NCBI GenBank assembly: GCA_973895155.1
Contig: OZ316891.1
Coordinates: forward strand, 25,854,001 to 25,918,000
DNA length: 64,000 bases
Source of the DNA: Marsupella aquatica
Taxonomy: Eukaryota; Marchantiophyta
Direction: 5' to 3'
Positions within the stretch are counted from its first letter, which is position 1. Every line of letters begins with the position of its first letter. The translations under genes and the position numbers were made by a program. Below are positions 12,742-22,890 of the stretch, one piece after another. Below the pieces are notes generated by a model. The model was not told the origin of the DNA. It searched no databases and was given only the letters and a program-made list of their open reading frames with translations.

Positions 12742-13069
12742 CTCGGGGGGGTCACTTCCACGGAAGTGACACATCACGTGCGACGAAGTATAGGCCCATT
12801 TAAATGGGTGTGGCGGAAGACTTCCAAAGTTTGGTGGAAGAACACATAGGGCATGTTTTATTGATTGGTCAACTTTAAAGAACACATAGACCTATTTAAT
12901 TGCAAAAAATACTTTCTATAAAGTTTTTAGGGGTTTTTTAATAAAAAATGACAAAATTTTAAGAAAGAAAGGGCTTTGCAAAAAAATATTTTTCACTTTA
13001 AAGTTAGGGGGGTCAAACCCTAAAACGTCGCACGCGATGTATGACCCTCCATATAGTGACCCCCCCGAG
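12742..13069. mobile_element. Nested 328-bp non-autonomous DNA transposon (MITE)
   Basis: The ends are a perfect 15-bp inverted repeat, CTCGGGGGGGTCACT on the left and its complement on the right. Looser pairing continues to an inner conserved block (acatc, a/g, cgtgcgacg), so the inverted repeat spans about 45 bp. The flanks are an exact 8-bp target duplication, CCGTTGAT, at 12,734-12,741 and 13,070-13,077. The interior is AT-rich and has no ORF of its own. An 8-bp duplication is used by hAT, P and Merlin-type elements, but these termini do not let me choose by eye. It interrupts the copia protease region between the active site and the GNNHSCKV block. Confidence 0.92.
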
Positions 13070-13077
13070 CCGTTGAT
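13070..13077. other. Target site duplication of MITE, right copy
   Basis: CCGTTGAT, the second copy of the 8-bp duplicated target. Confidence 0.9.
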
Positions 13078-14094
13078 AGGAGTGTAAGATGAGAAAAGTT
13101 CACACATATAGCACATGTGATACGAGCAAGCGAAATCCAAGATCCATTGACAATCCTCAACTTGGGAAGTGGTACACAATGCAAATCCTTCACTATCCTC
13201 TTCTCGAACAACTACTTGGGCTGAAGAACCGGCAACTTCCTTGAATGTGTCTTTGACGTGACAATCCTTCTTCATGTGGCCCACTTTGTCACACTTCCAA
13301 CATTTTATCTCACGAGTAGACTTGGATGGTGATTTGGATCGAGATCTAGATCTGGATCTAAACCTTCTCCTACCAAAAGATCGGTCGTGGAACCTTCCTC
13401 GCTCCATGGGAAGTGGGTTAAGCCTTTTATTTTTATGAAATGGCTCCCTTGATTTGCCTCTTTCTACCAACAGTGCTGTTGATGATGAGGTTGAGGTAGG
13501 ATGAACTGAAGAAACCAGCTTAGACTGCATGTCATCGGTCAACAGGGCACTCACCACATCATTGTAGGATATAGTTGTTTTATCACGGAATAGAAGAACT
13601 CGAGACAAAGATTGGTACGAAGGTGGTAGTGAGCTCAAGAGTTGTAAGGCTTTCTTTTCTTCGCTCAAATGCTCCCCCAAATTCTCCAGGTCAACCACAA
13701 GATCATTGAACTGATCAATATGATCTTGAATCTTGACTCCATCAGCCATTTTGAATTGCATGAGCTTCAGGCTTGCATACATTCGGTTTGACATCTCCTT
13801 CTTGTAGTACTTGTTGCGCAATGCTTGAAACAAGTCCATCACCGTTTGTGTTGCTTTTTCCTCGAATTGCTTCTTCACATTGTTTTTCAGGTACATGCCA
13901 ACAATACCTACCGCTTGATCCTGGAGATCATGCCAATCATCATCTTCCATCTCCTTGGGTTGAGATCTTAGTACCTTGCCTAGGCCCATCGCCCTAAGTG
14001 CATCCCTCACGTTACGTTCCCACATTGTATAGTCCATCCGACCATCAAAATTTTCCACCTCAAACCTTTGACCTCCAATCCTAGTAGTCGTCAT
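13078..14094 (-). pseudogene. Copia Gag with zinc knuckle and protease active site
   Basis: The likely start is the ATG at 14,092-14,094 (MTTTRIGGQRFEVENFDG), where copia-like similarity begins. The frame is open further upstream to 14,214 but that part looks unrelated. A copia Gag domain runs over the first 170 residues (WERNVRDALRAMGLG, YKKEMSNRMYASLKLMQFKM, LLSSLPPSYQSL). An arginine-serine-rich segment (RSRSRSRSKSPSK) follows, then a perfect CX2CX4HX4C zinc knuckle (CWKCDKVGHMKKDC). The protease motif reads WILDFACSYHM: the catalytic aspartate is present but the next residue, normally serine or threonine, is phenylalanine. The frame runs into the nested MITE and stops inside it at 12,916. 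Confidence 0.9.
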
Positions 14095-15250
14095 CGCTGG
14101 AATGCCAAATGTAGTGTGGAGTCGCCTTCCGACAAGAAATAAACGTCGAATGCTCAGATGTGGGGTGTGAAAATAAGGCCAAAAATGAAGTTGGTGAATT
14201 TTGAAACTGATCACTCCTATGTGTAGCCCACAAGGTAACGCTCCGAATTCTGAAAACGGTTTGTCAAATGGACTCTCGAGTGCCGAGAATTTTTACTCCG
14301 ACCGGAGGGGGTAAAAGATGAAATAATTACCCCTCGAGGGAATCTCTTATGCCAAAGATTCCACTAGTGTACTTTTTCAAAATCGAACGCACCAATACTT
14401 GCCTAGCTTCCCCAAGTACGCCTCTCCAAAAGTTGAAGTTGATCCGATTTTATTTGCCGCTCGGAATCTTTGACGTTCGGTAAAAATTTAAGCCTCTGGA
14501 AAAGAATATTTTTGGGAAATTCCGTCCGCCCTTGTACAGCCCCTGTGGGGGACTTCACAGGGGGCACTTCCCCCTGCCCGAGCCCTGTCGAGCCCTAGAA
14601 AGGCCTCCTCGAACTTTTTGACCTCCTCGCGCGCCCGCGCAAGTCGCGACTACTCGCGGCAGAAAATACCCCTCAGCGGATTCACTCAAATTCCCGTCTC
14701 AGTTTTTTACTAAATCCAATTCTGATTTCAGATTCAGAAACTAGACTTCGAGGACATCAAGATAGATATAAAGAACTTGCAAAACGGTGGAGTAATGAGG
14801 GAGAAACAATTCGGTGAAAGTGACTGATATTAAGTTATCCGCCATAGCCAAAATTTCGAGCTCAAAAAATGAGAATTGAAATTAAGATTGCTTCTCAACC
14901 GTTTGACGAAATTCAACGATGTTGATATCGAAACGTCTAGAAAGACAAGGCGCTCAAGCGTATCTCAATTTCAAGTCCCGATAGAACAATCAAAAAGACT
15001 GATCTGAGAAATTGACCTGATCTCTTGCCAGATAACGTAAATTGAAAACCGTCACTTACAATTGTTTCCGTTTCTGACCTCAGGCCTTCATTGCTTCACT
15101 GAAATGAGCCCCTAGTTATGTGCTCCACACTTGTGAGAAGATTGAGTCCGATCTTCTTTCAATAGCTCCGCTTCGAAGAGGAAATCATCCGTTGTTCGCT
15201 TTGCTTGAAGCAAGTTCTATGGAGTTCCTAATCGACTGAAAAAATCTGAG
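14095..15250 (-). other. Copia 5' leader
   Basis: Untranslated leader of about 1.2 kb between the primer-binding site and the Gag start on the minus strand. No conserved coding content was seen; the frame open at 14,095-14,214 lacks Gag similarity. Confidence 0.7.
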
Positions 15251-15262
15251 CTCTGATACCAA
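15251..15262 (-). promoter_or_regulatory. Primer-binding site for initiator methionine tRNA
   Basis: The minus strand reads TGGTATCAGAGC two bases downstream of the 5' LTR. This is complementary to the 3' end of plant initiator tRNA-Met, the usual primer of copia elements. The match stops after 12 bases, where the leader (TCAG) departs from the tRNA. Confidence 0.92.
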
Positions 15263-15264
15263 TT

Positions 15265-15587
15265 GTGGGGAGAAATTAGATCAGGAAATACACTCCAAAC
15301 ATACACGTGCTCAATAGCTACGTGGTTCGCCTCAAGGTTGGCTACGTCCACGGGAAGACCAAGCTTTATTAACAATTATGTGTCTACTCAAGCATCACCA
15401 TAGCTCCCATCTCTTCAAGCTCTCATCTCTTGCTGTATCATTGTGTTCTCTCTTGAGAACTCTCTTGTGTGTTCTCTCACCACATAGAAGTTGAAGAGAT
15501 AAGGACCAATCTCTTCAACTAGGGTTTACTCTAACCCTAGTTAATATACTAATCATAGTTCAACCCAAGACTGAGTTAACCTCTACA
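15265..15587 (-). repeat. 5' LTR of the copia element (323 bp)
   Basis: TG...CA-bounded direct repeat of 9,142-9,533. It has single copies of the 16-bp and 18-bp internal units that are triplicated in the partner. Followed outward by gtccc (15,588-15,592), which partly matches gtcca at 9,117-9,121. Confidence 0.93.
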
Positions 15588-16013
15588 GTCCCTTCCACCA
15601 TTCATCTTGTCTTTTGTGTTGAGCTGTAACTTGATTAGTTTTTGAAGCATTCTATCTTCGCATGTACCGGATGTCTTTTGTATTATGGAAGTTATTGGCT
15701 TGGTACCATTCCCCCTCCCCCTCCCAAATTAATAATTTGTGTTGAGCTCCGTTCCTTGAGTTGTCAAGCCTGCCGGCCATTGGATTATGGTGCATTCTTT
15801 TCTAATCATGAAATGGGCCTAAAGGTGCCATTGTGTACCTTTTCCATGTGAAGGGCATTCTCTTCCATAAAGTACTGGAAAACACAAAAGAGACAAATCA
15901 TGAAGGAATTTGAGTTTTGTAGGCATGGCTGAGATGCAAACCATTGAAACTGGATTTCAAATCACTAGATTGTCAATTTTTTGGTGAAATAGAAGGACTT
16001 GCACTTTGTTAAG
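15588..16013. other. Intergenic, nothing recognised
   Basis: Short AT-rich spacer between the copia 5' LTR and a foldback element; no supported gene. Confidence 0.45.
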
Positions 16014-16184
16014 ATTAATTAGAGAGATATACTTGACAGACCCCCAAATTGAAGTGTCTTACTTGATAGACCCCATGAGCTTTGGGTACATTGATTTGAG
16101 ATCTATCAACAGTCTGGATCACTCATGTCCATCAAGTAACACTTTGCATTTTGGGGGTCCATCAAGTATCTCTCTCAAATTAAT
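16014..16184. mobile_element. Foldback MITE-like element, 171 bp
   Basis: The left arm (attaattagagagatatactt gacagaccccc) and the reverse complement of the right arm (attaatttgagagagatactt gatggaccccc) pair over about 55 bp with few mismatches. The motif acttgatagac and its variants recur inside. Both ends carry attaat, which could include a TA, TAA or TTAA target. There is no coding capacity, as expected for a miniature inverted-repeat element. Confidence 0.75.
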
Positions 16185-16244
16185 CATTACAATCCTACTT
16201 TTTCATTCATGGCTTAAGTGGCTAACGTTGGTTAGCCTCAGACT

Positions 16245-16445
16245 ACTACCTATGGTCTTGAGATCATCACATTGGAGAATGTGATGTTTCCTGCACCCTT
16301 GGAACAGGGTGTGGGGGGCACCTAATGTGAGGGCAGAGGAGGGTACTCAGGAAATAGGAAGGGTGGGTGTGTGTGAATCTGCCCCACCTGGAATGGAAAC
16401 CATTGGATAGTTCAATGTGACAATCTTATGGTTGCATAGCGCATG
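16245..16445 (+). repeat. Dispersed repeat, copy B
   Basis: Second, shorter copy of the repeat at 2,817-3,100, in the same orientation, with shared phrases around cattggagaatgtga, gagggcagaggagg, ggaatggaaaccattgga and caatgtgacaatctta. Confidence 0.5.
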
Positions 16446-17630
16446 CTGAGAAAAATAAATATTCTAGTAATTATTCTTGGCGTCAAGTATAAAATGCTAC
16501 CAAAAAAGGCAACCTTAAATATTGAACAGATGATTGTTTTGGCTGTGTGGTCTTCTTGGGCTTTTCCCCTTTTCCCCTCTTACTGGGTCTCTGGTTAGTA
16601 TCATTCTGTCTCCCGATTTGGCGCCATCTGTTTCTTGTCAGTGTGTATATATATATAATTTTTATTTTAAGTTTTTTTCTGTACTTTTGGCTCTCATCAG
16701 TTGATCACACTTGCAATTCTGTATTGCCTCTCCCAATCAGAGAGAGTCCCTGTCCTTCACTCATCACTAACTCTAATATCTTTCTGCCTTTCCCTTCTGC
16801 CTTTTCAATGCCTCTAGGTCAATCAGTTTCTCCGCTTTCTCTGGTGTCTGCCTGTCACCTCCCCATTTGATTGACTCTCGTCTTGCTTTCTTTCATTGGC
16901 CCTCTCCTGGCCTTTCTGCTCCCCAGTGAGAACTCGTTGCTTTGTTCTATTTCGAGGCTATTTAGCTTTTTCCAACCTCCACTGCCGGCTCCACTGAGAT
17001 ACGTAAATACGTTGCAGTCCATGTGTAGTGCACTTGGGCAGGGGCAGCAGCAGCAGATTGCTCAAATCAAAGGAATCTCTTACTGAACAGAAATGGGAAA
17101 CTCCTGCACCTGCGTATTTTCCATTTGGTGAAAATTTTATGTTATTTTCTTGATTTTTAAATTGGATGGACCTTAACTAAAGTTAAGATTAAGGACTAAA
17201 AAGGTCATGTATTACCAAATTCAAAATCCTTGATTTGTGGCCACAGAGATTGGAGATTGGTCGTATGTGATGACCATAAGTCACTTTAGAGACTAGTGAA
17301 ATAAAACTTGCACATAACCTTGTGAAAAATCTATGGCCATTTGTTTGTGGCCAAAAACCATTGTCTGCAATTATGAAGTTTTGAGACGCCCTAGTAATGG
17401 CATGTTTTTCTTGAGGAGCAGATTGTTTCTCTGTTTCCTGAGCTGTTCGTACTTCAGTACTAATTTGTTAGTTGAACTCTTTTGTGAATATAAATAGAAG
17501 TGAGTGTGTCCCGTACTTGCTGCTTTGATAGACTCACCCTCGCTCAATAAAGCATTTTCTATTTGCACCCTTAACTGCAGATACCCTTCTGTGAACATAA
17601 ATAGAAGTGACTAAAGCCTGCCCCTATTAT
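16446..17630. other. Intergenic, pyrimidine-rich in part
   Basis: 16.55-17.0 kb is pyrimidine-rich on the plus strand and therefore open in several frames (up to 107 codons), but the predicted peptides are low-complexity Leu/Pro/Ser. I do not support a gene. Confidence 0.45.
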
Positions 17631-17835
17631 AGACTCTCACCCAGCCCCCAATTGGCCCTCAACTGCAAGTATGCCCCAAAGTATAGGTATAGAGATTTCA
17701 TTCAATTCAATAGGGCTCGAAGAGAGGCTTTTATAGACTCTCACCCAGCCCCCAATCCACCATTTCCATTTGCACCCTCAACTGCAATGACACCCCAAAG
17801 TAAAGGTATAGAGATTTCGTTCCAAACAATAGAGG
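17631..17835 (+). repeat. Tandem duplication of about 102 bp
   Basis: The phrase atagactctcacccagccc begins at 17,631 and again at 17,733, followed in both by ccctcaactgcaa, ccccaaagta and aggtatagagatttc. Two adjacent, slightly diverged units. Confidence 0.8.
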
Positions 17836-17846
17836 TCTACGAGAGT

Positions 17847-18291
17847 AACTTTGGATCCCAATTATATAATCAGATTTATCTATCTCAGCAACTTTGGATC
17901 CCAATTACGTAATCAGATTATCTACCTCAGCAACTTTGGATCCCGATTATGTAATCGGATCTACGTATCTAACGAATTACAGTAGTTCATTATTGATTTG
18001 CCAAAGGTAGGTATTATAATCAGATCTAATCTATGTATGTAACGAATCACCGTAGTTCATTATTGATTTGCCAAAGGTGGGTATTACATAATCAGATCTA
18101 TGTATGTAACGAATTACAGTAGTTCATTATTGATTTGCCAAAGGTGGGTATTACATAATCAGATCAGTGTATGTAACGAATCACAGTAGTTCATTATTGA
18201 TTTGGCATAGGTGGGTATTTTACAATCAGATCTACGTAGTAACGAATTACAGTAGTTCATTATTATTGATTTGCCAAAGGGTGGGTGGCGT
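17847..18291 (+). repeat. Satellite-like tandem array (42-bp and 65-72-bp units)
   Basis: Three units of about 42 bp begin with aactttggatccc at 17,847, 17,890 and 17,932. Five units of 65-72 bp follow, beginning near 17,954, 18,019, 18,091, 18,158 and 18,225. Each of the five holds atcagatct, gtaacgaat(t/c)ac, cagtagttcattattgattt and ggtgggtatt. The two unit types share the taatcagat junction, so the longer unit may have grown from the shorter. No ORF. Confidence 0.88.
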
Positions 18292-19825
18292 ACAGGAGTC
18301 CTGGCATGACATGTTGTTGGGCAGCGTTGCAGGTCATGCATGACTCATGAGGCAAGAAGAAGATGGGGTCTCTGGAGCCCGAGGCTCGTGTCAGCATGAT
18401 GGCCGGGCGGGGCGGGCCGGGCCGGGGCACTTGGCCTCCTCGAAGACCAGGAGGACTGGAGGAGTGAGGAGGGCTCGGCTGTGACTGGGCCAGCTTGTGT
18501 GGGAACGCCCGTGCCAGATTGGAGGGCCGGCCCGGGCAGTCCGGGCCAGCAAGGCAACGCAAGAGTTTCGACAGTGGCCCGCACAGCCGCACAGGGGCGG
18601 GGCTACGAGACTGGACAGTGCCCGAAAAGGTCGGCCAACCCGCAGGCAAAGAACCAAGGGAACAAACAAACATGGCCAACTTGCGTCATGGCCGAGCGCG
18701 CGAGAGAGAGAAGCCCAGGGGCCAGGGCTGGGGCAACGAGCAGCAGGAGGCCAGGAGCCATGATGATGATTGTGCACAGCTAGCTAAAAAGGCTTCAAAC
18801 CCTAAGCAGGCCAAGCGAATCCAAGCAGACTGTACAGCACTCATAATATACAAGCCCGGCCCTAATGCCCTAGGGCCAGCCGGCCAAAAAGCTCAGGATC
18901 TGACCGCGGTGCGCTCACCGGCCCAGGCTTCAGGACTGTACATTATTACTTATTATTATTAAACCCAAAGGTTGGGGCCGCATTTTTGTTCTTTTTGCAG
19001 GAAGGCAAGAGGTAAGGTTGCCCAGGACCGTCAAAATATATAGAATAGGAGCCTAGAGCACCAAAACAATTTGTTTAAGTACTGTAGATGTTTTGCGTAT
19101 TGCCCATTTTTTCTCACTACTATAATTTGGGATGGAGTTGTACCGTTCATGACCTACTTATTGTAGAGTGAAGCCATGGGCCAAAGTTACTAAGTTATGT
19201 TCTTTTATAATTACTGTTTATGAATAGGGACGAGCATGGTGGGTGGGTGTGGGAGCCCTTGTTCATGGCCTACCTACTATAAAGTGAAGCCATGGGCCCA
19301 AGTTTTATTTTTGGCAAACTAGGTTGAATCCACTAGCTCCTCATAAACAGATGGTGAGTACTGTGTTCTCTTATCTTAGTTTTCGGTCACGCTTTATTAG
19401 AAAGATGCTGAAAATGATTCAAGATAGTTTTATTCTAATGAGGCCAAATACTAGGGCATATGCACAGGAAGAGCTCCAATACCCACCCAGACTCCCATGC
19501 CTCCCTCCTCACAAATTACACAGCCAAAATACTAAATGTTCAGTACCATGTCGGTCCCTGTCCACTGTTCGGTCTTATGGAGTTTCGTTGCTCGCTGCAG
19601 TAGTTGAACTTCTTGTTTGGCTTCCAACTTTGGCCTTTCCTCTCTCCTGGTGCCTTTGATCCACCTGGGCTTCACTACCTGTGGTCCACCTGGGTGCCGA
19701 CCCCTCTGTGGGTCATTGCTTTTGTATGTTGGATATTTGAATGAAATTCAATGGGTTTTTTTTAGGCTAAAACATGTTGCCAATTGAGCACTAGTTGCAG
19801 GAGGCGAGACTATCATCAAATCTTT
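18292..19825. other. Intergenic with a GC-rich block
   Basis: 18.38-18.78 kb is strongly GC-rich, and overlapping frames are open on both strands (up to 155 codons). The peptides are Pro/Arg/Gly/Ala-rich and mutually overlapping, which is what base composition alone gives. No domain or splice structure was found in the rest. Confidence 0.45.
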
Positions 19826-20290
19826 ATGTTAAAGGGTTGGGGCAGGGTCAGGTCACCAAAATTCCCAAGGAAATTCCAGGGAGTGTCAAAACCTAAAGGC
19901 CAAGGGCAGGGAGGCCGAGGCCTGGTTGGCCATCCAGTAAAGGATGAGCGTCAAGACTTGTTACAGAAGTTGAGATTGTTGTAGAACTTTGATGTTAAAG
20001 GGTTGGGGCAAAACCTCAAGGTCAATAGAAGGGAGGAGAGTCTGGTTGGCTATCCACGTAAATGATGAGTGTCAAGACTTGTTACAGAAGTTGAGATTGT
20101 TCTAGAATTTTGATGTTAAAGCGTTGGGGCAAAACCTGAAGGTCAAGGGAAGGGAGGAGGGCCGGGTTGGCTATGCACGTAAAGGATGAGTGCCAAGACT
20201 TGTTACAGAAGTTGAGATTGCTCTAGAATTTTGATGTTAAAGGGTTGAGGGCTGGGTCAGGAAACCCAAATTCCCTAAGAAAATTCCGGG
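19826..20290 (+). repeat. Tandem array, about 120-165-bp units
   Basis: The phrase gttaaagggttgggg recurs (with small changes) near 19,828, 19,993, 20,115 and 20,236. In the first three units it is followed by gtcaagacttgttacagaag and gttgagattg. The first unit is longest because it carries an extra stretch (ggtcaccaaaattccc) that returns, altered, in the last partial unit. Confidence 0.8.
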
Positions 20291-21534
20291 GCAGTACTGG
20301 TTAGGGTAGGCAGACTGGACTCTTTGGCCACGGGTGAAAAGGGAGGGGGGAGTGAGTCGTCTTCGACTTCTTACAAAGCTCATGTACTCGAACCCAAGAC
20401 CACCCCACTTTCTCATAAAGTCTTGAAGTCACCCCTCTCGACCGTATGCATGACGTTTGTGTGTAGGCTTGTATAGATATCCAGATGAGTGAGGAATATG
20501 CTGCAAAGGAAAAGCCTTTCTACCTTTCCCTTCTTTCAAGAGAAAGATCCAGGGAAAACCACAGTTGAGGCAGAGAAAGATTGATTGCAATGGGAGCAGC
20601 GAGAAGCCACATCAATTTGTCATAAAGATTCCATGTATAAGCAAGTACGTAACCCACTCGGAATGCGAGTCACTCGGAAAAGGACCGCAAGAGCGCAAAA
20701 CATTCAAAGACATTTATTCCAGTGACCGAACCGGTTCGTGGTTTTCCTTTCCCAAGAGAAGGAAACAATACACCGGAAAATCGCAGAGTTTGCCGTGACG
20801 TTCGGTGACCTCCCCAAGAAACCCAGCCAAATGCCGAATTGAGAAGAGAAGCAATCGCTAGATACGTAGTGGTCGAAATAATGACAGGACACTGGTTATT
20901 ACTGCTAGAGTACGAAAAACAAGTAATCGTCTCCAGCAATCGTTTCGCTTCCAAAGCCAAGCCCTAACAAACCGACGCTGCCAAGAGAAACTCTCGAATC
21001 CCAACCATATCCAACACAGGTCCGCCACGTACCCCCTTACAGGTCACGCCGGCCGCCTGCCCTGCTCAACTGCAACCGTCGGTGACATGATGCAATCGAC
21101 TATACTACCTCACCAAAAAAAACACATGGGGAATGTGGAGAATGAAAATGACACGGATCCACTCGTAGCAGAGGCCATTCATTGTTTTCAGTAGTTTAAG
21201 CATATGCTTGAAGCCTCACGGCCAGCCAAGCCATTATCCTTCTCAATGAAATGACCGCACCCAGTTTCCCAAGAATATAGTTTGCAATGCAATCGTGTAA
21301 AGCCAAGCCACGAACATAACCATACAGCCGATGCTTTTCTTATCAAGTGAGGTGACTCCATCACACACAAAACTCATCAGGCGCGGTCTAGACGTAGTGG
21401 GAGCGCTTCTATGAGCCGAAATGCATAAACTTCGTCTTCCATTTCAGTACAACCATTCTCAGACATGCCGCAGGGCAGGGGAACACGCGAAAACGGCTCA
21501 ATGACCGATAATCGGAAATATCGAAAACAAGATC
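20291..21534. other. Downstream flank of the 22 kb gene, no CDS supported
   Basis: From about 20.5 kb onward the sequence becomes CpG-rich like the gene that follows. Short frames exist (up to 96 codons at 20,670-20,960, minus) but have no motif I recognise. Confidence 0.4.
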
Positions 21535-21540
21535 TTTATT
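21535..21540 (-). terminator. Candidate polyadenylation signal
   Basis: AATAAA on the minus strand about 590 bp beyond the stop codon of the three-exon gene at 22.1-22.9 kb. It is the right strand and a plausible distance for a plant 3' UTR, but such hexamers are common by chance. Confidence 0.25.
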
Positions 21541-22130
21541 TGCACAAGGGTTTCTCACAAATTTGCTCAATCTCTGCTGGTGGCGTTAAAATACAAGGAA
21601 CTCTCTTCAATGGTAGCAATTACAATAAGGTACAATGTTCACATCTGTACAAACTAAGGGGCCGTAAAAAATGCGAAGACCTACACTCATGTCTCGGAAA
21701 AATTCAAAACCCAGCTTTGGAAAAGGAGCAGTAGATAACAATCGAGCTATGCACACCAATGGCGGTGGTGTGAAACGCCCGCCAGGGTATGGGGGTTAGA
21801 CCTGATATGGGTTGTGTACAATGAAAGAACTCGCAAGCTGTTACAGTCCAGATCGGACTCCCGGTGATGAAAGGAGGGTGCTTGGCAAACTGGTAATACT
21901 GTCCTGTCACCGAACTGACCAAAGTGCACCTCTCATGTGCAGCTTCACCGTTCATCCTGTTTCGGGAGAAAAATCCAAACGAGCTCCATGCTTGAGAAAG
22001 CCTGCAACCTCTATGAACAGAGGACCAAAAATTTAGGCCCACATCACCGTCATGGTGATATTCGGGAACCTCCTCAATAAGTCTCAACTACATTCCAGAG
22101 ACGAATAGATGTGCGACCGAACAAATTTCT

Positions 22131-22890
22131 TCATGCTAGGGCCGGCACACTACACCGCACATCTGGTGAAGACACAAACCCTTCCACGCGAACAGATGGA
22201 TTTGCTCCGTATGAAGCCGCGCAAAAAGACTTCTGCTGAGAAACCAGCGACGAGAGCGAAGATTGGGCCGACGGGATCCGTTGGTGTGTAAACTGTACAT
22301 CATGTATAAGGGGGTTTCCTGATCGACTTGGTGGAGAGCCACAGAAATAAGGCGGCGAGCATCCAAAGCTGGAAGAATCCCCGAAGCCACTCTGCAGAGA
22401 ACATGGAAAACTTATGAGCACCCTGTATGAGGCCACACTACAAGCAGCGCCATCACGGCATCGTGGAAATCAAGAGAGGAACAACTTAACATCGTGTAGA
22501 TAACGTACCCTACTGAGGAAAATATCGAGAATCTCGAAACCTGCTTCGCCTTCGGCACGCACTTGAGCTGAGTGACTGCAAAAACACAACATCGATCAGT
22601 TTCTCACTCTTTAGAAACCACCGCTACGGGACGCGACTCTGATCGATCTCTATTACATCAACGAACAATACAGAAATACGGACTACCGTTGACAAGGAGA
22701 TGCACATCGAGTTGCTCAGATCTGACCCTACTCAATGCACAGATCGAACGTACCTGCGTCTCCTTCTAGATGGCTTCAAAAATTCTGGCGCAGGACATGA
22801 TACGTTGGTTACTCGTCGGGGCTTCGGACAAATAACCTCTTCTTCATGTTGATCCCGAAAACCTGTTCTAATTCTCCTTCTATCATTCAT
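22131..22890 (-). CDS. Plant-conserved protein of unknown function, three exons
   Basis: Exons are 22,754-22,890, 22,509-22,575 and 22,131-22,391. The donors are AG|GTACGT and GG|GTACGT, and the acceptors TTTTTGCAG and TTCTCTGCAG. Phases fit exactly, giving 465 nt and 154 residues ending in TGA. Residues 16-26 ([11 protein letters not shown]), a short hydrophobic block at 59-67 (FEILDIFLS) and residues 79-91 ([13 protein letters not shown]) followed by a GNPL block match, from memory, a plant-specific family of small uncharacterised proteins. No signal peptide or membrane segment is seen, and I assign no function. The start is the first ATG of the exon. The same frame is open upstream to about 23,031 without another ATG, so an earlier 5' coding exon cannot be excluded. 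The C-terminal tail after residue 105 is Ser-rich and probably disordered. Confidence 0.82.

Larger units (their letters stand above)
9123..15587 (-). mobile_element. Ty1/copia retrotransposon, degenerate, minus strand
   Basis: The element has all structural parts of a Ty1/copia retrotransposon. The 5' LTR lies at 15,265-15,587, followed by a primer-binding site (15,251-15,262), a leader, and one broken gag-pol frame in the copia order Gag, protease, integrase, reverse transcriptase, RNase H. A polypurine tract (9,534-9,545) and the 3' LTR (9,142-9,533) complete it. Integrase before reverse transcriptase places it in copia rather than gypsy. It is dead: four in-frame stops and a nested DNA transposon interrupt the frame. 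The LTRs differ by about eight transitions plus repeat copy number, so the insertion is not recent. A 19-bp copy of the primer-site region lies outside the 3' LTR (9,123-9,141), and possible 4-bp gtcc flanks sit outside that. Confidence 0.95.

Noticed and set aside
17847-18291. CRISPR-like regular repeat spacing
   Set aside because: The units are contiguous tandem copies without unique spacers, in a eukaryotic context.
18263-18962. Overlapping frames of 88-155 codons on both strands
   Set aside because: They arise in a strongly GC-rich block, overlap in several frames, and give Pro/Arg/Gly-rich peptides without motifs or splice context.
21704-22087. 127-codon minus-strand frame just downstream of the three-exon gene
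   Set aside because: It lies where the 3' UTR of that gene is expected, has no recognised motif and no splice link to the gene.
22136-22390. Alternative frame [14 protein letters not shown] over the last exon of the 22 kb gene
   Set aside because: The other frame carries the conserved SPPYFxGSPPSR block and is the only one matched by the phases of both introns.
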